Below are positions 25,128-35,720 of a DNA stretch of 64,000 bases, one piece after another (the stretch's first letter is position 1; each line of letters opens with the position of its first letter). The notes under the pieces are model-generated. The model ran no database searches. It worked only from the letters and a program-made list of their open reading frames with translations, and was not told the DNA's origin. The stretch spans positions 1 to 64,000 of the forward strand of contig CAKPSO010000004.1 of NCBI GenBank assembly GCA_934183185.1. The letters run 5' to 3'. Position numbers and translations under genes: made by a program. The DNA comes from an uncultured Bacilli bacterium (lineage in GTDB: Bacteria > Bacillota_I > Bacilli_A > RF39 > UBA660).

Positions 25128-25874
25128 ATGAAAGGAATCTTAGGTAGAAAAATAGGAATGACTCAAGTTTTTACTACTAACGGTAAATTAATTCCTGTTA
25201 CTGTAATTGAAATTGAACCAAACGTTGTAACTCAAATTAAAACAGTTGCAAAAGATGGTTACGATGCTATTCAGTTAGGATATGAAACAGTAAGAGAAAA
25301 AGTTAGTAATAAAGCTAAAATCGGTCATACAAAAAAAGCAAATACTGAACCTAAGCGCTTCTTAAGAGAAATTAGGGGAGTAAATGTTGAAGACTATACT
25401 TTAGGTCAAGAAATTAAAGCAGACGTTTTTGCTAAAGGTGAAATCGTTGATGTAAGTGGAATCAGCAAAGGAAAAGGATTCCAAGGTGTTATTAAAAGAT
25501 ATAACCAATCTCGTGGTCCAATGGGACATGGTTCTCAATATCATAGAGGTGTAGGTTCATTAGGTACAATGTTACCAATGCACGTATTAAAAGGTAAAAA
25601 ATTACCAGGACATATGGGTAATGTAGCATGTACAATTCAAAATCTAGAAATCGTAGATGTAGATTTAGAAAATAACATTATCTTAGTTAAAGGTAATGTA
25701 CCAGGTCCTAAAAAATCTTTAGTTATGATTAGAACTTCAGTTAAAAAAGGTGAAAAAGTAAACGAAAGTGAAGAACTTATTACTTACGTTGAAATACCTG
25801 TTGAAGAAGAACAAGTAGAAGAAAATACTGCTGAAGAAGTTACTGAAGAATCAAAAGAAGAAGTAAGCGAATAA
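25128..25874 (+). CDS. rplC: Large-subunit ribosomal protein L3 with acidic C-terminal tail
   Basis: 248 aa. [34 protein letters not shown] and LPGHMGNV define L3, which binds 23S rRNA near the peptidyl-transferase centre. Most bacterial L3 proteins are about 205-215 residues. Here the last ~30 residues are an extra Glu-rich tail ([17 protein letters not shown]). The tail is in frame and ends at a normal stop, so it is not an assembly artefact. Confidence 0.98.
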   Translation: MKGILGRKIGMTQVFTTNGKLIPVTVIEIEPNVVTQIKTVAKDGYDAIQLGYETVREKVSNKAKIGHTKKANTEPKRFLREIRGVNVEDYTLGQEIKADVFAKGEIVDVSGISKGKGFQGVIKRYNQSRGPMGHGSQYHRGVGSLGTMLPMHVLKGKKLPGHMGNVACTIQNLEIVDVDLENNIILVKGNVPGPKKSLVMIRTSVKKGEKVNESEELITYVEIPVEEEQVEENTAEEVTEESKEEVSE

Positions 25875-25927
25875 TCATCACAAATAATAAATAATTAAAA
25901 TAAATGTGATGAAAGGAGGAATTAAAG

Positions 25928-26524
25928 ATGGAAAAGTTAAAGGACGTTAAATTAAATAAAGAATTATTAAGTATTGAACCTAATGAAAAAGTTTTATACG
26001 ACGCAATCATTCTTTCACAAGCATCATTAAGACAAGGAACACACTCAACAAAAACTCGTAGTGAAGTTAGTGGTGGAGGAAGAAAACCATGGCGTCAAAA
26101 AGGAACTGGTCATGCCCGTCAAGGATCTATCCGTGCAGTACAATGGGTAGGTGGAGGAAGATATGGTACACCTGTTCCAAGAGATTACTCAAAGAAACAA
26201 AATCGTAAAGAAAGAAGATTGGCATTACAAACAGCATTCTTAAATTTATATAATGATAAAAATGTAGTTGTGGTTGATGAAATTAAATTATCAACACCAA
26301 AAACAAAAGAAATGATAAGTTTATTAAATGCTTTAGAAATACTTGATAAGAAAGTTCTTGTAGTTGTTAAAGAATTAGATGAAAATATCATTTTAGCTTC
26401 AAGAAATTTAAGTAATATAATCGTAATTGAGCCAACTGAAATGAATGTGTTAGATTTAGTATCAACTGATATTTTACTAACTACAAAAGAAGCAATGGCT
26501 AGTATAGAGGAGGTGCTTAGATAA
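25928..26524 (+). CDS. rplD: Large-subunit ribosomal protein L4
   Basis: 198 aa. It lines the exit tunnel and can regulate the S10 operon. The extended loop KTRSEVSGGGRKPWRQKGTG and ARQGSIRAVQWVGGG are diagnostic. A 53-bp gap after rplC holds AAAGGAGG. Its stop overlaps the rplW start by one base. Confidence 0.99.
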   Translation: MEKLKDVKLNKELLSIEPNEKVLYDAIILSQASLRQGTHSTKTRSEVSGGGRKPWRQKGTGHARQGSIRAVQWVGGGRYGTPVPRDYSKKQNRKERRLALQTAFLNLYNDKNVVVVDEIKLSTPKTKEMISLLNALEILDKKVLVVVKELDENIILASRNLSNIIVIEPTEMNVLDLVSTDILLTTKEAMASIEEVLR

Positions 26525-26805
26525 TGAATACAAAGTACTTAGAAATCATTAAAGCGCCAGTTATTACAGAAAAAAGTGGTATGCTTGGACAAAAACAACA
26601 ATATGTTTTTAAAGTTGATCCAAAAGCAAAGAAAACAGAAATCAAAGTAGCTATTGAAAAGCTATTTAATGTAAAAGTTGATAAAATATGCACTATCAAC
26701 GTAGTACCAAAGAAAAGAAGAGTTGGTCGTTACTCAGGGTTATCAAATCGTAGCAAGAAAGCTATTGTAACCTTAAAAGAAGGCCAAACAATCGAACTTA
26801 ATTAG
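26524..26805 (+). CDS. rplW: Large-subunit ribosomal protein L23
   Basis: 93 aa. It sits at the exit-tunnel opening, docking site for trigger factor and [37 protein letters not shown] and VDKICTINV are typical. Overlap of one base with rplD suggests coupled translation. Confidence 0.98.
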   Translation: MNTKYLEIIKAPVITEKSGMLGQKQQYVFKVDPKAKKTEIKVAIEKLFNVKVDKICTINVVPKKRRVGRYSGLSNRSKKAIVTLKEGQTIELN

Positions 26806-26819
26806 AAGGAGGGTTACTC

Positions 26820-27650
26820 ATGTCAGTAAGAAACTATAAACCAATTACTCCAGGTCAAAGAAAAAGAAGCGTTTTAGTTAATAGTGAAATCACTACAAAT
26901 AAACCTGAAAAAAGCCTAGTAATTAGTTTAAAGAAAAACGGTGGTCGTAACAATCAAGGAAAAATTACTGTAAGACATCAAGGCGGAGGAGCTAAGAGAA
27001 AATACAGAGTAATTGATTTCAAACGTAACAAGTTTGATATACCTGGTAAGGTAGCAAGTATTGAATACGATCCAAACAGAACAGCAAATATTGCGTTAAT
27101 AAATTATAACGATGGTGAAAAGAGATATATCATCGCTCCTAAAAACCTAAAAGTAGGAGATGTTATTGTATCAGGAGAATCAGCAGATGTTAAAGTAGGA
27201 AATGCACTTCCTATTATGAACATTCCAGTTGGTACCATGATTCATAATATCGAATTAAGACCAGGAAAAGGTGGAGAATTAGCTCGTAGTGCAGGAGCAT
27301 CTGCTCAAATCCTTGGACGTGAAGGTAATTATGTAATGATAAGACTTTCTAGTGGTGAACAAAGATTAGTTCTAGGAACTTGCTTTGCAACTATTGGTGA
27401 AGTTGGAAATGAAGATCAAAATCTAGTAAGATTAGGAAAAGCTGGACGTACTCGTCATTTAGGTATCAGACCTACAGTTCGTGGATCTGTTATGAACCCT
27501 AATGATCACCCACATGGTGGTGGAGAAGGACGTGCACCAATCGGTCGTAAAGGGCCTGTTACTCCTTGGGGTAAACCTGCTCTTGGATATAAAACACGTA
27601 AGAAAAAATCATCTGATAAATTTATCGTACGTCGTCGTAATAGTAAATAG
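26820..27650 (+). CDS. rplB: Large-subunit ribosomal protein L2
   Basis: 276 aa, full length. It is needed for subunit association and peptidyl-transferase function. [19 protein letters not shown], the [18 protein letters not shown] loop with its conserved His, and GYKTRKKK are diagnostic. AGAAGGAGGG precedes the start. Confidence 0.99.
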   Translation: MSVRNYKPITPGQRKRSVLVNSEITTNKPEKSLVISLKKNGGRNNQGKITVRHQGGGAKRKYRVIDFKRNKFDIPGKVASIEYDPNRTANIALINYNDGEKRYIIAPKNLKVGDVIVSGESADVKVGNALPIMNIPVGTMIHNIELRPGKGGELARSAGASAQILGREGNYVMIRLSSGEQRLVLGTCFATIGEVGNEDQNLVRLGKAGRTRHLGIRPTVRGSVMNPNDHPHGGGEGRAPIGRKGPVTPWGKPALGYKTRKKKSSDKFIVRRRNSK

Positions 27651-27668
27651 GAAAGGATATAAGTGATT

Positions 27669-27938
27669 ATGGCAAGAAGTTCAAAGAAAAAACCTTACGT
27701 ATTCGAAAGATTACTAACTAAGGTAGAAAAATTAAATGAAACTGGAAAAAAAGAAGTCATTAAAACTTGGTCTCGTCGTTCAACTATCTATCCTGCATTT
27801 ATCGGACATACATTTGCAGTTCATAATGGTAAAGAATTTATTCCCGTTTATGTTACTGAAGATATGGTAGGACACAAACTTGGTGAATTTTCACAAACTC
27901 GTAAGTTTGGTGGACATGGCGATAAGAAGAAGAAATAG
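27669..27938 (+). CDS. rpsS: Small-subunit ribosomal protein S19
   Basis: 89 aa. [39 protein letters not shown] and [17 protein letters not shown] are diagnostic. I prefer the ATG at 27669 over an in-frame GTG at 27663 because family members begin with MARS. It forms the 30S head with S13. Confidence 0.98.
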   Translation: MARSSKKKPYVFERLLTKVEKLNETGKKEVIKTWSRRSTIYPAFIGHTFAVHNGKEFIPVYVTEDMVGHKLGEFSQTRKFGGHGDKKKK

Positions 27939-27957
27939 TGACTAGGAGGAGAAAAAA

Positions 27958-28290
27958 ATGGAAGCAAAAGCAATCGCAAAAACTCTTAGAGTATCACCTA
28001 TTAAAGCTCGCTTAGTGATTGATTTAATTCGTGGTAAAAGTGTAAATGATGCAATCGTTATTTTAAATAACATGAATAATAAATCTGCTCGTCTTATCAT
28101 AAAAGTTTTAAATTCAGCTACAGCTAACGCTATTAATAATAATGGTGCTAAGCAAGAAGAACTTTATGTAAAAGAAGCAAGAGTAGATGCAGGTCCTGTG
28201 ATGAAAAGACACATGTTTGATTCACGTAGTCACATCGGACATAATGATAAAAGAACAAGTCACATCATCGTTGTTGTGGCTACTCGATAA
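27958..28290 (+). CDS. rplV: Large-subunit ribosomal protein L22
   Basis: 110 aa. AKTLRVSPIKARLVIDLIRGK and the C-terminal hairpin region DAGPVMKRHM...THIGHNDKRTSH-like sequence define L22, whose hairpin lines the exit tunnel. CTAGGAGG precedes the start. Confidence 0.98.
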   Translation: MEAKAIAKTLRVSPIKARLVIDLIRGKSVNDAIVILNNMNNKSARLIIKVLNSATANAINNNGAKQEELYVKEARVDAGPVMKRHMFDSRSHIGHNDKRTSHIIVVVATR

Positions 28291-28308
28291 TCTAAAGGAG
28301 GGTTAGAA

Positions 28309-28962
28309 ATGGGTCAAAAGGTTAATCCTAATGGACTAAGACTTGGAATTAATAAAGACTGGGATTCTAAATGGTATGCAAATAAAAAAGATTTTCCAAA
28401 GCTTTTAAATAATGATATCAAAGTTCGTGAATATTTTGATAAGAATTTAAAAGATGCAGCTATTTCCAAAGTTCAAGTTGAAAGAAATTCTAAGAAAGCA
28501 GAAATAATTGTTCACACTGCTAAACCTGGTGTTATCATCGGTCGTGGTGGAGAATCAATCGAAAAACTTAAAAAAGAAATTTCTAAATTAATTAATGAAG
28601 AAGTTCAAATTTCTATAGTAGATATTAAGAAAGCTGATATGAATGCACAAATAGTTGCCAATTCTATAGCTAATCAAATTGAAAATCGTGCTTCCTTCAG
28701 AATGGCTCAAAAAAGAGCTATCCGTAATGCTATGAAAGCAGGAGCTAAAGGAATTAAAACATTAGTATCTGGACGTTTAGGTGGGGCTGATATGGCACGT
28801 AGTGAAGGTTACACAGAAGGAACAATTCCTCTACATACATTAAGAGCTGACATTGATTATGCAACAGCAGAAGCAGATACAACATTTGGTAAAATTGGTG
28901 TTAAAGTATGGATTTATAAAGGAGAAATTCTTCCTAGTAAAAAGACTAAAGGAGGTAATTAA
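28309..28962 (+). CDS. rpsC: Small-subunit ribosomal protein S3
   Basis: 217 aa. [21 protein letters not shown], the KH-domain motif [13 protein letters not shown] (GxxG) and [13 protein letters not shown] are diagnostic. It lies at the mRNA entry tunnel with helicase activity in the 30S. Confidence 0.99.
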   Translation: MGQKVNPNGLRLGINKDWDSKWYANKKDFPKLLNNDIKVREYFDKNLKDAAISKVQVERNSKKAEIIVHTAKPGVIIGRGGESIEKLKKEISKLINEEVQISIVDIKKADMNAQIVANSIANQIENRASFRMAQKRAIRNAMKAGAKGIKTLVSGRLGGADMARSEGYTEGTIPLHTLRADIDYATAEADTTFGKIGVKVWIYKGEILPSKKTKGGN

Positions 28963-28964
28963 AA

Positions 28965-29396
28965 ATGTTAATACCATCAAGAACTAAATACCGTCGTGTA
29001 CATAGATTACCTTACGAAGGTCATGCTAAAGGGAATACGGTATTAGACAAAGGTGAATACGGTTTAGTAGCAAAAGAAGGTGCTTGGATTACTTCAAACC
29101 AAATCGAAGCTGCACGTATCGCTATGACACGTTATATGAAACGTGGTGGAAAAGTATGGATCAATATTTTCCCACATATGCCATTAACTAAAAAACCTAT
29201 CGGTACTCGTCAAGGTAAAGGTAAAGGTAACGTTGAGGCTTGGGTAGCAGTTGTTAAAGAAGGTAAAATTATGTTTGAAATTGCTGGTGTTTCAGAAGAA
29301 GTTGCCCGTGAAGCATTAAGATTAGCTTCTCACAAACTACCTATTAAAACTAAATTTATCAAAAAAGAAAATGGTGGTGAATTAAATGAAGGTTAA
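28965..29396 (+). CDS. rplP: Large-subunit ribosomal protein L16
   Basis: 143 aa. [42 protein letters not shown] and [17 protein letters not shown] are diagnostic. It binds near the A site and the 23S central protuberance. The gene ends 11 bp inside rpmC. Confidence 0.99.
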   Translation: MLIPSRTKYRRVHRLPYEGHAKGNTVLDKGEYGLVAKEGAWITSNQIEAARIAMTRYMKRGGKVWINIFPHMPLTKKPIGTRQGKGKGNVEAWVAVVKEGKIMFEIAGVSEEVAREALRLASHKLPIKTKFIKKENGGELNEG

Positions 29397-29592
29397 AGAA
29401 ATAAGAGAACTAACCACTGAAGAAATCATTGCTAAAATTAAAGAGTCAAAAGAAGAGTTATTTAACTTAAGATTCCAACAAGCAACTGGTAACTTAGAAA
29501 AACCTTCAAGAATCAGAGACTTAAGACATACAGTAGCACGTTTAAAAACAGTTTTACGTGAACGTGAGCTTAAGGATGAGGAGGCTAAGTAA
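29386..29592 (+). CDS. rpmC: Large-subunit ribosomal protein L29
   Basis: 68 aa. [20 protein letters not shown] and [20 protein letters not shown] are diagnostic. Overlaps rplP by 11 bp, so it is likely translationally coupled. Confidence 0.98.
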   Translation: MKVKEIRELTTEEIIAKIKESKEELFNLRFQQATGNLEKPSRIRDLRHTVARLKTVLRERELKDEEAK

Positions 29593-29594
29593 CA

Positions 29595-29852
29595 ATGGAT
29601 AAAGTAAAGAAAGAGTTAATTGGAACAGTTGTTAGTGCTTGCAATAATAAGACAATCACTGTTCGTGTTGAAACTTATAAAAAACATCCAAAATATGGAA
29701 AAAGAGTAAAATATTCTAAAAAATATTGTGCTCATGATGAATCTAATAAAGCTAAAGTAGGAGATACAGTTAGAATAATTGAATGTAAACCAATTTCAAA
29801 GACTAAACATTTCTACTTAGCAGAAATAGTAAAAGAAGCAGTTATTTTATAA
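29595..29852 (+). CDS. rpsQ: Small-subunit ribosomal protein S17
   Basis: 85 aa OB-fold protein. [39 protein letters not shown] and [15 protein letters not shown] are typical. It starts 3 bp after rpmC. Confidence 0.98.
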   Translation: MDKVKKELIGTVVSACNNKTITVRVETYKKHPKYGKRVKYSKKYCAHDESNKAKVGDTVRIIECKPISKTKHFYLAEIVKEAVIL

Positions 29853-29878
29853 CTCTTAGGTGAAGGAGGAAATAATTT

Positions 29879-30247
29879 ATGTTACAACAAGAAAGCCGTT
29901 TAAAGGTTGCTGACAACTCAGGTGCAAAGAGTTTATTAGTAATTCGTGTACTTGGTGGAAGTAAAGTAAAAACAGGAAATATCGGTGACATAGTTGTTGG
30001 TACAATAAAAGATGCCACACCTAATGGAACTGTAAAAAAGGGAAAAGTTGTAAAAGCAGTAATTGTTAGAAGCAAGCAAGGTTTACGTCGTGATGATGGA
30101 AGCTATATCAAGTTTGATGACAATGCTTGTGTAATTATTAAAGATGATAAGAGTCCAGTAGGAACTCGTATCTTCGGTCCTGTTGCAAGAGAACTTCGTG
30201 ACAAGGACTTCATGAAAATAGTATCTTTAGCGAAAGAAGTGCTATAA
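29879..30247 (+). CDS. rplN: Large-subunit ribosomal protein L14
   Basis: 122 aa. [39 protein letters not shown] and [20 protein letters not shown] are diagnostic. It forms an inter-subunit bridge with 16S rRNA. GAAGGAGG precedes the start. Confidence 0.99.
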   Translation: MLQQESRLKVADNSGAKSLLVIRVLGGSKVKTGNIGDIVVGTIKDATPNGTVKKGKVVKAVIVRSKQGLRRDDGSYIKFDDNACVIIKDDKSPVGTRIFGPVARELRDKDFMKIVSLAKEVL

Positions 30248-30258
30248 AGGAGGATATT

Positions 30259-30570
30259 ATGAAACTTAAAGTTGGTGACTCAGTAAGAGTAATAGCTGGT
30301 TCCAGCAAGGGTGTTGAGGGAAAAATTATCAAAACACTTAACAAAGAACATCAAGTAATAGTTGAGGGTGCTCACATTGTTAAAAAACACAAAAAAGGAA
30401 ATGGTCAGGAAACTGGTGGTATCCTTGAAGTAGAAGCACCAATCGATGTTTCAAATGTTATGATAATCGATCCTAAAACTAAGAAACCTACAAGAATCGG
30501 TTATAAATTAGATGAAAAAACAAATAAAAAAGTAAGAATTTCAAAAAAATCAAACGAAAAGATTGATTAG
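30259..30570 (+). CDS. rplX: Large-subunit ribosomal protein L24
   Basis: 103 aa with an N-terminal KOW motif ([19 protein letters not shown]). It is an early 50S assembly initiator. The C-terminal [15 protein letters not shown] region is normal for Bacillota. Confidence 0.98.
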   Translation: MKLKVGDSVRVIAGSSKGVEGKIIKTLNKEHQVIVEGAHIVKKHKKGNGQETGGILEVEAPIDVSNVMIIDPKTKKPTRIGYKLDEKTNKKVRISKKSNEKID

Positions 30571-30588
30571 TTGGAAGGAGGGTAATAT

Positions 30589-31128
30589 ATGAACCGCCTA
30601 AAAGAAAAATATCTAAATGAAATAGTTCCAAGCTTAAAAGAAAAACATAATTATAAGTCAATTATGGAAGTACCTAAACTAGAAAAAATAGTAATTAATA
30701 TGGGTGTAGGAGATGCTACTACTAATTCAAAATTAATAGAAGCAGCTGTTAAAGACCTTGAACAAATAGCTGGTCAAAAACCTGTAATTACAAGAGCTAG
30801 AAAGTCTATTGCTGGATTTAAAGTAAGAGAAGGTCAAGCAATAGGATGTAAGGTAACACTTCGTGGTGAAGCAATGTATAACTTTATGGATAAGTTAATC
30901 ACTATTGCACTTCCACGCGTACGTGATTTTAGAGGAGTATCTTCTAAAGCATTTGATGGTAGAGGAAATTACACTTTAGGAATTAAAGAACAATTAATTT
31001 TCTCAGAAATTGACTATGATAATATAGCTAAAGTTCGTGGAATGGATATTGTTTTTGTAACAACTGCTAAGACGAACGAAGAAGCATTTGACTTATTAAG
31101 TGAACTTGGAATTCCTTTTAGAAAGTAA
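30589..31128 (+). CDS. rplE: Large-subunit ribosomal protein L5
   Basis: 179 aa. [36 protein letters not shown] and [19 protein letters not shown] are diagnostic. It binds 5S rRNA in the central protuberance. Confidence 0.99.
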   Translation: MNRLKEKYLNEIVPSLKEKHNYKSIMEVPKLEKIVINMGVGDATTNSKLIEAAVKDLEQIAGQKPVITRARKSIAGFKVREGQAIGCKVTLRGEAMYNFMDKLITIALPRVRDFRGVSSKAFDGRGNYTLGIKEQLIFSEIDYDNIAKVRGMDIVFVTTAKTNEEAFDLLSELGIPFRK

Positions 31129-31140
31129 TTGGAGGATATT

Positions 31141-31326
31141 ATGGCAAAAAAAAGTATGAAAATTAAAGCTAATAGAAAGCAAAAATTCAAAGTCCGTGAA
31201 TATACTCGTTGTGAAAGATGTGGAAGACCACATGCTGTAATGAGCAGATTTGGAATTTGTCGTATTTGTTTTAGAGAATTAGCTAATCAAGGTAAAATAC
31301 CAGGTGTAAAGAAATCAAGCTGGTAG
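31141..31326 (+). CDS. rpsN: Small-subunit ribosomal protein S14, zinc-binding type
   Basis: 61 aa, started at 31141 behind GGAGG (the frame is open 12 bp further upstream but that part overlaps the ribosome site). Four cysteines in CERCGRP and CRICFREL form the zinc site of the short type Z form. [14 protein letters not shown] is the typical end. Confidence 0.98.
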   Translation: MAKKSMKIKANRKQKFKVREYTRCERCGRPHAVMSRFGICRICFRELANQGKIPGVKKSSW

Positions 31327-31342
31327 GAGGGAGGAGTTAAAT

Positions 31343-31744
31343 ATGGCTGTAGTAACAGATACAATAGCAGACATGCTAACTCGTATACGTAATGCTAATA
31401 GTATGCGTTATACAGAAGTAAAAGTACCTGCTTCTAATCTAAAATTAGAGCTTGCTAGAATTTTAAAAGAAGAAGGATTTATAAAAGATTACAAAGTATT
31501 AGATGAAAAAGTTCAAGGAATGATTATTTTAACACTTAAATATGGACAAAATAAAGAAAGAGTAATCACAGGATTAAAACGTATATCTAAACCTGGACTT
31601 AGAGTATATGCAAAAGCTGATGAAGTACCTAAAGTACTTAATGGATTAGGTATCGCAGTTATTTCAACATCTAAAGGAGTTATGACTGATAAAGAAGCTC
31701 GTAAACAAAATTTAGGTGGAGAAGTTTTAGCTTATATTTGGTAA
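31343..31744 (+). CDS. rpsH: Small-subunit ribosomal protein S8
   Basis: 133 aa. [18 protein letters not shown] and the C-terminal [20 protein letters not shown] are diagnostic. S8 is a primary 16S binder and the usual translational repressor of the spc operon. Confidence 0.99.
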   Translation: MAVVTDTIADMLTRIRNANSMRYTEVKVPASNLKLELARILKEEGFIKDYKVLDEKVQGMIILTLKYGQNKERVITGLKRISKPGLRVYAKADEVPKVLNGLGIAVISTSKGVMTDKEARKQNLGGEVLAYIW

Positions 31745-31769
31745 AAACATTATATAAGGAGGTGCAAGT

Positions 31770-32306
31770 ATGAGCCGTATCGGTAAAAGAACAATCATAG
31801 TGCCACAAGGGGTAACAGTTACAGTAGCAGATAATACTGTTAATGTAAAAGGACCTAAAGGTGAATTATCATTAGAATTAAATAAAAACATAGAATTAGA
31901 AGTAAAAGAAAACGAACTTTTAGTTAAAAGAGCTAATGATGAAAAAACTACAAGAGCAATGCATGGAACAACAAATGCAAATATTAATAATATGATTATC
32001 GGTGTAACTGAAGGTTTTAAGAAAGATCTTGAAATTATCGGTGTTGGTTATCGTTTCAATGTAAAAGGTAACACACTAGTAATCAATGCTGGATATTCTC
32101 ATCCAGTAGAAATCGAAGTACCAGCTGGACTTAGTGTAGAAGCTACTTCAAACACAGAAATTACTGTAAAAGGTATTGATAAAGTTTTAGTTGGAGAATT
32201 TGCAGCAAATATACGTAAAGTAAGACAACCTGAACCTTACAAAGGAAAAGGAATTCGTTATAAAGATGAACATATTCAACGTAAGGAAGGAAAGAAAGCT
32301 GCTTAA
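31770..32306 (+). CDS. rplF: Large-subunit ribosomal protein L6
   Basis: 178 aa, two L6 repeats. MSRIGKRTIIVPQGVTV, VTEGFKKDLEIIGVGYRF and the C-terminal EPYKGKGIRYKDEHIQRKEGK are diagnostic. It binds the sarcin-ricin region of 23S rRNA. Confidence 0.99.
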   Translation: MSRIGKRTIIVPQGVTVTVADNTVNVKGPKGELSLELNKNIELEVKENELLVKRANDEKTTRAMHGTTNANINNMIIGVTEGFKKDLEIIGVGYRFNVKGNTLVINAGYSHPVEIEVPAGLSVEATSNTEITVKGIDKVLVGEFAANIRKVRQPEPYKGKGIRYKDEHIQRKEGKKAA

Positions 32307-32336
32307 TAGTAAATAAGTAGAAGGGAGAAGTTACTT

Positions 32337-32693
32337 ATGATAAAAAAAGTATCTCGCAATGAAATGCGTAAGATAAGACATGAAAGAGTAAGAAGCAAAA
32401 TCGTTGGAACTAAAGAAATTCCTAGATTATGTGTATACCGTTCAAATAAAAATATCAGTGCGCAAATTATTGATGATGAAAATGGTATTACTTTGGCAAG
32501 TGCCTCTTCAAACGCTTTAAAGTTAGTAAATGGTGGAAATGTAGAAGCTGCTACTAAAGTAGGAGAAGCAATCGCTGAAGCTAGTAAAAAAGCCGGTATT
32601 ACTAAAGTAGTATTTGATAGAGGTGGTTACCTTTATCATGGACGTGTAGAAGCATTAGCAAACGCTGCACGTAACAAAGGATTAGAATTCTAG
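32337..32693 (+). CDS. rplR: Large-subunit ribosomal protein L18
   Basis: 118 aa. [19 protein letters not shown] and [20 protein letters not shown] are diagnostic. It binds 5S rRNA. AGAAGGGAGAAG precedes the start. Confidence 0.98.
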   Translation: MIKKVSRNEMRKIRHERVRSKIVGTKEIPRLCVYRSNKNISAQIIDDENGITLASASSNALKLVNGGNVEAATKVGEAIAEASKKAGITKVVFDRGGYLYHGRVEALANAARNKGLEF

Positions 32694-32707
32694 GAAGGAT
32701 GGGTATT

Positions 32708-33223
32708 ATGCAAAATAAAAATAATAACCCCAAACAAAAAGAAAAAGAGCTAGAAGAATTAGTAATTGAAGTAAAATCCGTTGTTAAAGTAAACAAGGGA
32801 GGACGTCAAAGAAGATTCTCTGCTTGCGTTGTTGTAGGGGATAGAAAAGGTCGCGTTGGTTTAGGAATTGGTAAAGCAAATGAAGTACCTGATGCCATCA
32901 AAAAAGCAATTCAAGCCGCTAATAAAAATATTGTTAAGATTTCCTTAGTTGAGGGAAGAACAATTCAACACGAAGTTATTGGAAGAAATGGTGCTGCCAA
33001 AGTATTCTTAAAGCCAGCTGCTGCTGGTACTGGTGTAATCGCTGGAGGTGCAGTTCGTGCTGTACTAGAGCTTGCCGGTGTTCGTGATATCTTGTCTAAA
33101 TCACTTGGTTCTCGTACTAAACTAAACATGGCTACTGCTACAATTAATGCTTTAAAATCAGTAAAATCCATCGAAGAAGTTGCAAAACTTAGAGGAAAAA
33201 CAGAAGAGGAGATTTTAGGATAA
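32708..33223 (+). CDS. rpsE: Small-subunit ribosomal protein S5
   Basis: 171 aa, started at 32708 behind AGGAAGG; an in-frame ATG at 32699 overlaps that site. [34 protein letters not shown] and the C-terminal [17 protein letters not shown] are diagnostic. Its stop overlaps the rplO start by one base. The usual rpmD (L30) between these two genes is missing. Confidence 0.98.
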   Translation: MQNKNNNPKQKEKELEELVIEVKSVVKVNKGGRQRRFSACVVVGDRKGRVGLGIGKANEVPDAIKKAIQAANKNIVKISLVEGRTIQHEVIGRNGAAKVFLKPAAAGTGVIAGGAVRAVLELAGVRDILSKSLGSRTKLNMATATINALKSVKSIEEVAKLRGKTEEEILG

Positions 33224-33666
33224 TGAAGTTACATGAATTAGTAGCTAACGAAGGTGCTACTCATAAAAGAAAAAGACTAGGTAATGGTCGTGGTAGTGGT
33301 TTAGGAAAGACAAGTGGAAAAGGACAAAAAGGGCAAAAAGCTCGTAGTGGTGGAGGAAAAGGTGCTGTTTTCGAAGGAGGACAATTGCCTTTATACAGAC
33401 GTTTACCAAAACGCGGATTTAGCAATGCTAAATTTAAAACAGTTTATGCAACTATCAATTTAAATGATCTTAATAGATTTGATAATGGAACAGTTGTAGA
33501 TCCAACATTATTAAAAGAAGTTGGATTAGTAAAGAAAAGCTTAGATGGAATCAAAGTATTAGGTAAAGGTACATTAGATAAAAAGCTAACAATCAAAGCA
33601 AATAAATTTTCTAGCAGTGCTTTAGAAAAAATTGAAAAGAGTGGAAGCAAAGCAGAGGTGATCTAA
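33223..33666 (+). CDS. rplO: Large-subunit ribosomal protein L15
   Basis: 147 aa. [20 protein letters not shown], the [15 protein letters not shown] segment and [20 protein letters not shown] are diagnostic. It directly follows rpsE without rpmD. Confidence 0.98.
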   Translation: MKLHELVANEGATHKRKRLGNGRGSGLGKTSGKGQKGQKARSGGGKGAVFEGGQLPLYRRLPKRGFSNAKFKTVYATINLNDLNRFDNGTVVDPTLLKEVGLVKKSLDGIKVLGKGTLDKKLTIKANKFSSSALEKIEKSGSKAEVI

Positions 33667-33667
33667 T

Positions 33668-34951
33668 GTGTTTCAAACTTTGAAGCAATTATTTACACCA
33701 ACAAATAAAGACTTAAGAAAAAGAATCGGTTTTACGTTGGTTGTATTAATGATCTTTGTGATTGGAACTTTTGTTAGAGTTCCAGGAACACCAGATATTT
33801 CTGGAAACTTAGGATTTCTAGAATTAATGAATGCAATGGGTGGAGGCTCACTTAAGAGATTCTCAATATTTGCCTTAGGTGTAATGCCATACATTACAGC
33901 ATCCATTATTATGCAATTACTACAATTAGATATTGTTCCTTATTTTAGTGAATTAAATAAGGAAGGACCTGTAGGAAGACAAAAAATTAATCAAATTACT
34001 AGATATATGGGTATTATATTTGCCTTTATTGAAGGATTTGCATTCTCATTTGCTTTCCTAGGTAAGAGTGTTAGTGCTATTGAATATTTATATGTAGCAA
34101 CAGTATTAACAGCTGGAACAGCTTTTACCCTATGGTTAGGTGATCAAATTACCAAAAAAGGTATTGGTAATGGTATGAGCCTTATTATCATGGCTGGAAT
34201 AATTTCTAGCTTGCCAACTATGTTTATATCAGCATTCAAAGGTTTAATTGTAGAATCAAGTATTGCTAGTTGGTTAGGAATATTATTATTCATTGCATTT
34301 ATTATTGTATATTTTGTAATTGTTATTGGTGTAATATGGGTTCAAGAAGCAGAACGTAAAATACCAATACAATATGCAAATAAATCAACTACAGCTTACG
34401 GTAATGCATCAAGTTTTATGCCAATTAAAATAAATTCCGCAGGTGTAGTTCCAGTTATCTTTGCATCAAGTTTCTTAATGATTCCAACAACTATAGCTCA
34501 ATTTGTTGGAAAGCAAGGATTCATAGATTTCTGTAATAATTATCTATCATATACAACTCCAGTAGGATTTATATTATATGTAGTACTAATTTTCTTCTTT
34601 GGTTACTTCTATACGTTTATTCAGATAAAACCAGAAGAGTTAGCTAAAAATCTACAACAGAATGGTGGATATATTCCAGGAATTAGACCAGGAAAAGAAA
34701 CAGAGACATATGTTTCAAAAGTATTATCCAGATTAACTGTAATTGGCTCAGTATTCTTAGTAATAATTGCTGGCTTACCAATTATATTTACAGTCTTGGT
34801 TAATTTATCAGATAAGATTAACCTATCTAGTAATGTAACTATTGGTGGTACAGGTTTACTAATTGTAGTTGGTGTAGCCCTTGAAACATATAAGCAATTA
34901 GAAGGTAGCTTAGTTACACGTAGTTATAAAAAAGCATATAGGAGAAAATAA
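33668..34951 (+). CDS. secY: Preprotein translocase channel subunit SecY
   Basis: 427 aa, ten membrane helices. GTG start at 33668, one base after rplO, with GAGGTG as ribosome site. It forms the SecYEG export channel. VPGTPDISG-type N terminus, the plug-region GGGSLKRFSIFALGVMPYI, cytoplasmic loops with RKIPIQYA and the IRPGKETETYVSKVLSRLT region are diagnostic. Overlaps adk by one base. Confidence 0.98.
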   Translation: MFQTLKQLFTPTNKDLRKRIGFTLVVLMIFVIGTFVRVPGTPDISGNLGFLELMNAMGGGSLKRFSIFALGVMPYITASIIMQLLQLDIVPYFSELNKEGPVGRQKINQITRYMGIIFAFIEGFAFSFAFLGKSVSAIEYLYVATVLTAGTAFTLWLGDQITKKGIGNGMSLIIMAGIISSLPTMFISAFKGLIVESSIASWLGILLFIAFIIVYFVIVIGVIWVQEAERKIPIQYANKSTTAYGNASSFMPIKINSAGVVPVIFASSFLMIPTTIAQFVGKQGFIDFCNNYLSYTTPVGFILYVVLIFFFGYFYTFIQIKPEELAKNLQQNGGYIPGIRPGKETETYVSKVLSRLTVIGSVFLVIIAGLPIIFTVLVNLSDKINLSSNVTIGGTGLLIVVGVALETYKQLEGSLVTRSYKKAYRRK

Positions 34952-35601
34952 TGAATATTATTTTACTTGCCCCACCAGCTGCTGGTAAAGGGACACAATG
35001 TGAAATTTTAGTTGAGAAGTATAACTTAACTCAAATATCTACAGGTAACCTACTAAGAGATATAGCTAAAGAAGAAACTGAATTAGGAAAAAAAGTTAAA
35101 GAAGTTTTAACCTCAGGTGATTTAGTAAATGATGAATTAGTTTATCAAATTGTAGAAAACTATTTAGACAATAACGAAAATCAACATGGTTATATATTTG
35201 ATGGATTTCCTCGTACAGAATCTCAAGCTAAAAGATTAGATACTATCCTAAAAGATAGAAATAAAAAAATAGATTATGTATTTTTTCTAGATACAGAAAA
35301 AGAAATTTTACTTAATCGAGTATTAGGTAGAAGAACTTGCAAACAATGTGGAAAAATATATAATACTAACATTGATATATTGAAACCAAAAAAAGATTTA
35401 ATTTGTGATAACTGTGGTGGTGAATTATATATTAGAGATGAAGATAACTTACAATCATTTGAAGTTAGATATAATACCTATATTGATAAAATTCAACCAT
35501 TAATTGATTACTATAAACAACAAAATTTACTATATAAAATTGATAGTAGTAATAGCAAAGAAAATACTTTTGAACAAATACAAACAATTATAAAAAATTA
35601 A
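34951..35601 (+). CDS. adk: Adenylate kinase, zinc-containing
   Basis: 216 aa, long-lid form. P-loop APPAAGKGTQCE at the N terminus, STGNLLRD, FDGFPRTESQA and the lid with four cysteines (CKQCGKIY and CDNCGG). It interconverts ATP, ADP and AMP. The map gene that usually follows adk in this operon is absent, and a 119-bp gap with a hairpin comes instead. Confidence 0.98.
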   Translation: MNIILLAPPAAGKGTQCEILVEKYNLTQISTGNLLRDIAKEETELGKKVKEVLTSGDLVNDELVYQIVENYLDNNENQHGYIFDGFPRTESQAKRLDTILKDRNKKIDYVFFLDTEKEILLNRVLGRRTCKQCGKIYNTNIDILKPKKDLICDNCGGELYIRDEDNLQSFEVRYNTYIDKIQPLIDYYKQQNLLYKIDSSNSKENTFEQIQTIIKN

Positions 35602-35619
35602 TTGGTTCTTGAAATTATA

Positions 35620-35665
35620 TTAAAAGAAGGTTAAAATAGTAGACTGTCTACTTTCCTTCTTTTAA
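35620..35665 (+). other. Long compound hairpin between adk and infA
   Basis: TTAAAAGAAGG (35620-35630) pairs perfectly with CCTTCTTTTAA (35655-35665). Nested inside is the near-perfect palindrome AGTAGAC-T-GTCTACT (35638-35652). No T run follows, so it is an unlikely strong terminator. It could be an RNA processing or regulatory element in the leader of infA; leader sequence 35666-35720 follows. Confidence 0.55.
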
Positions 35666-35720
35666 GGATCTCAAGTTAATAAAATCCGTGACTTTTAAAA
35701 TTTAACGGGAGAGTGATAAA

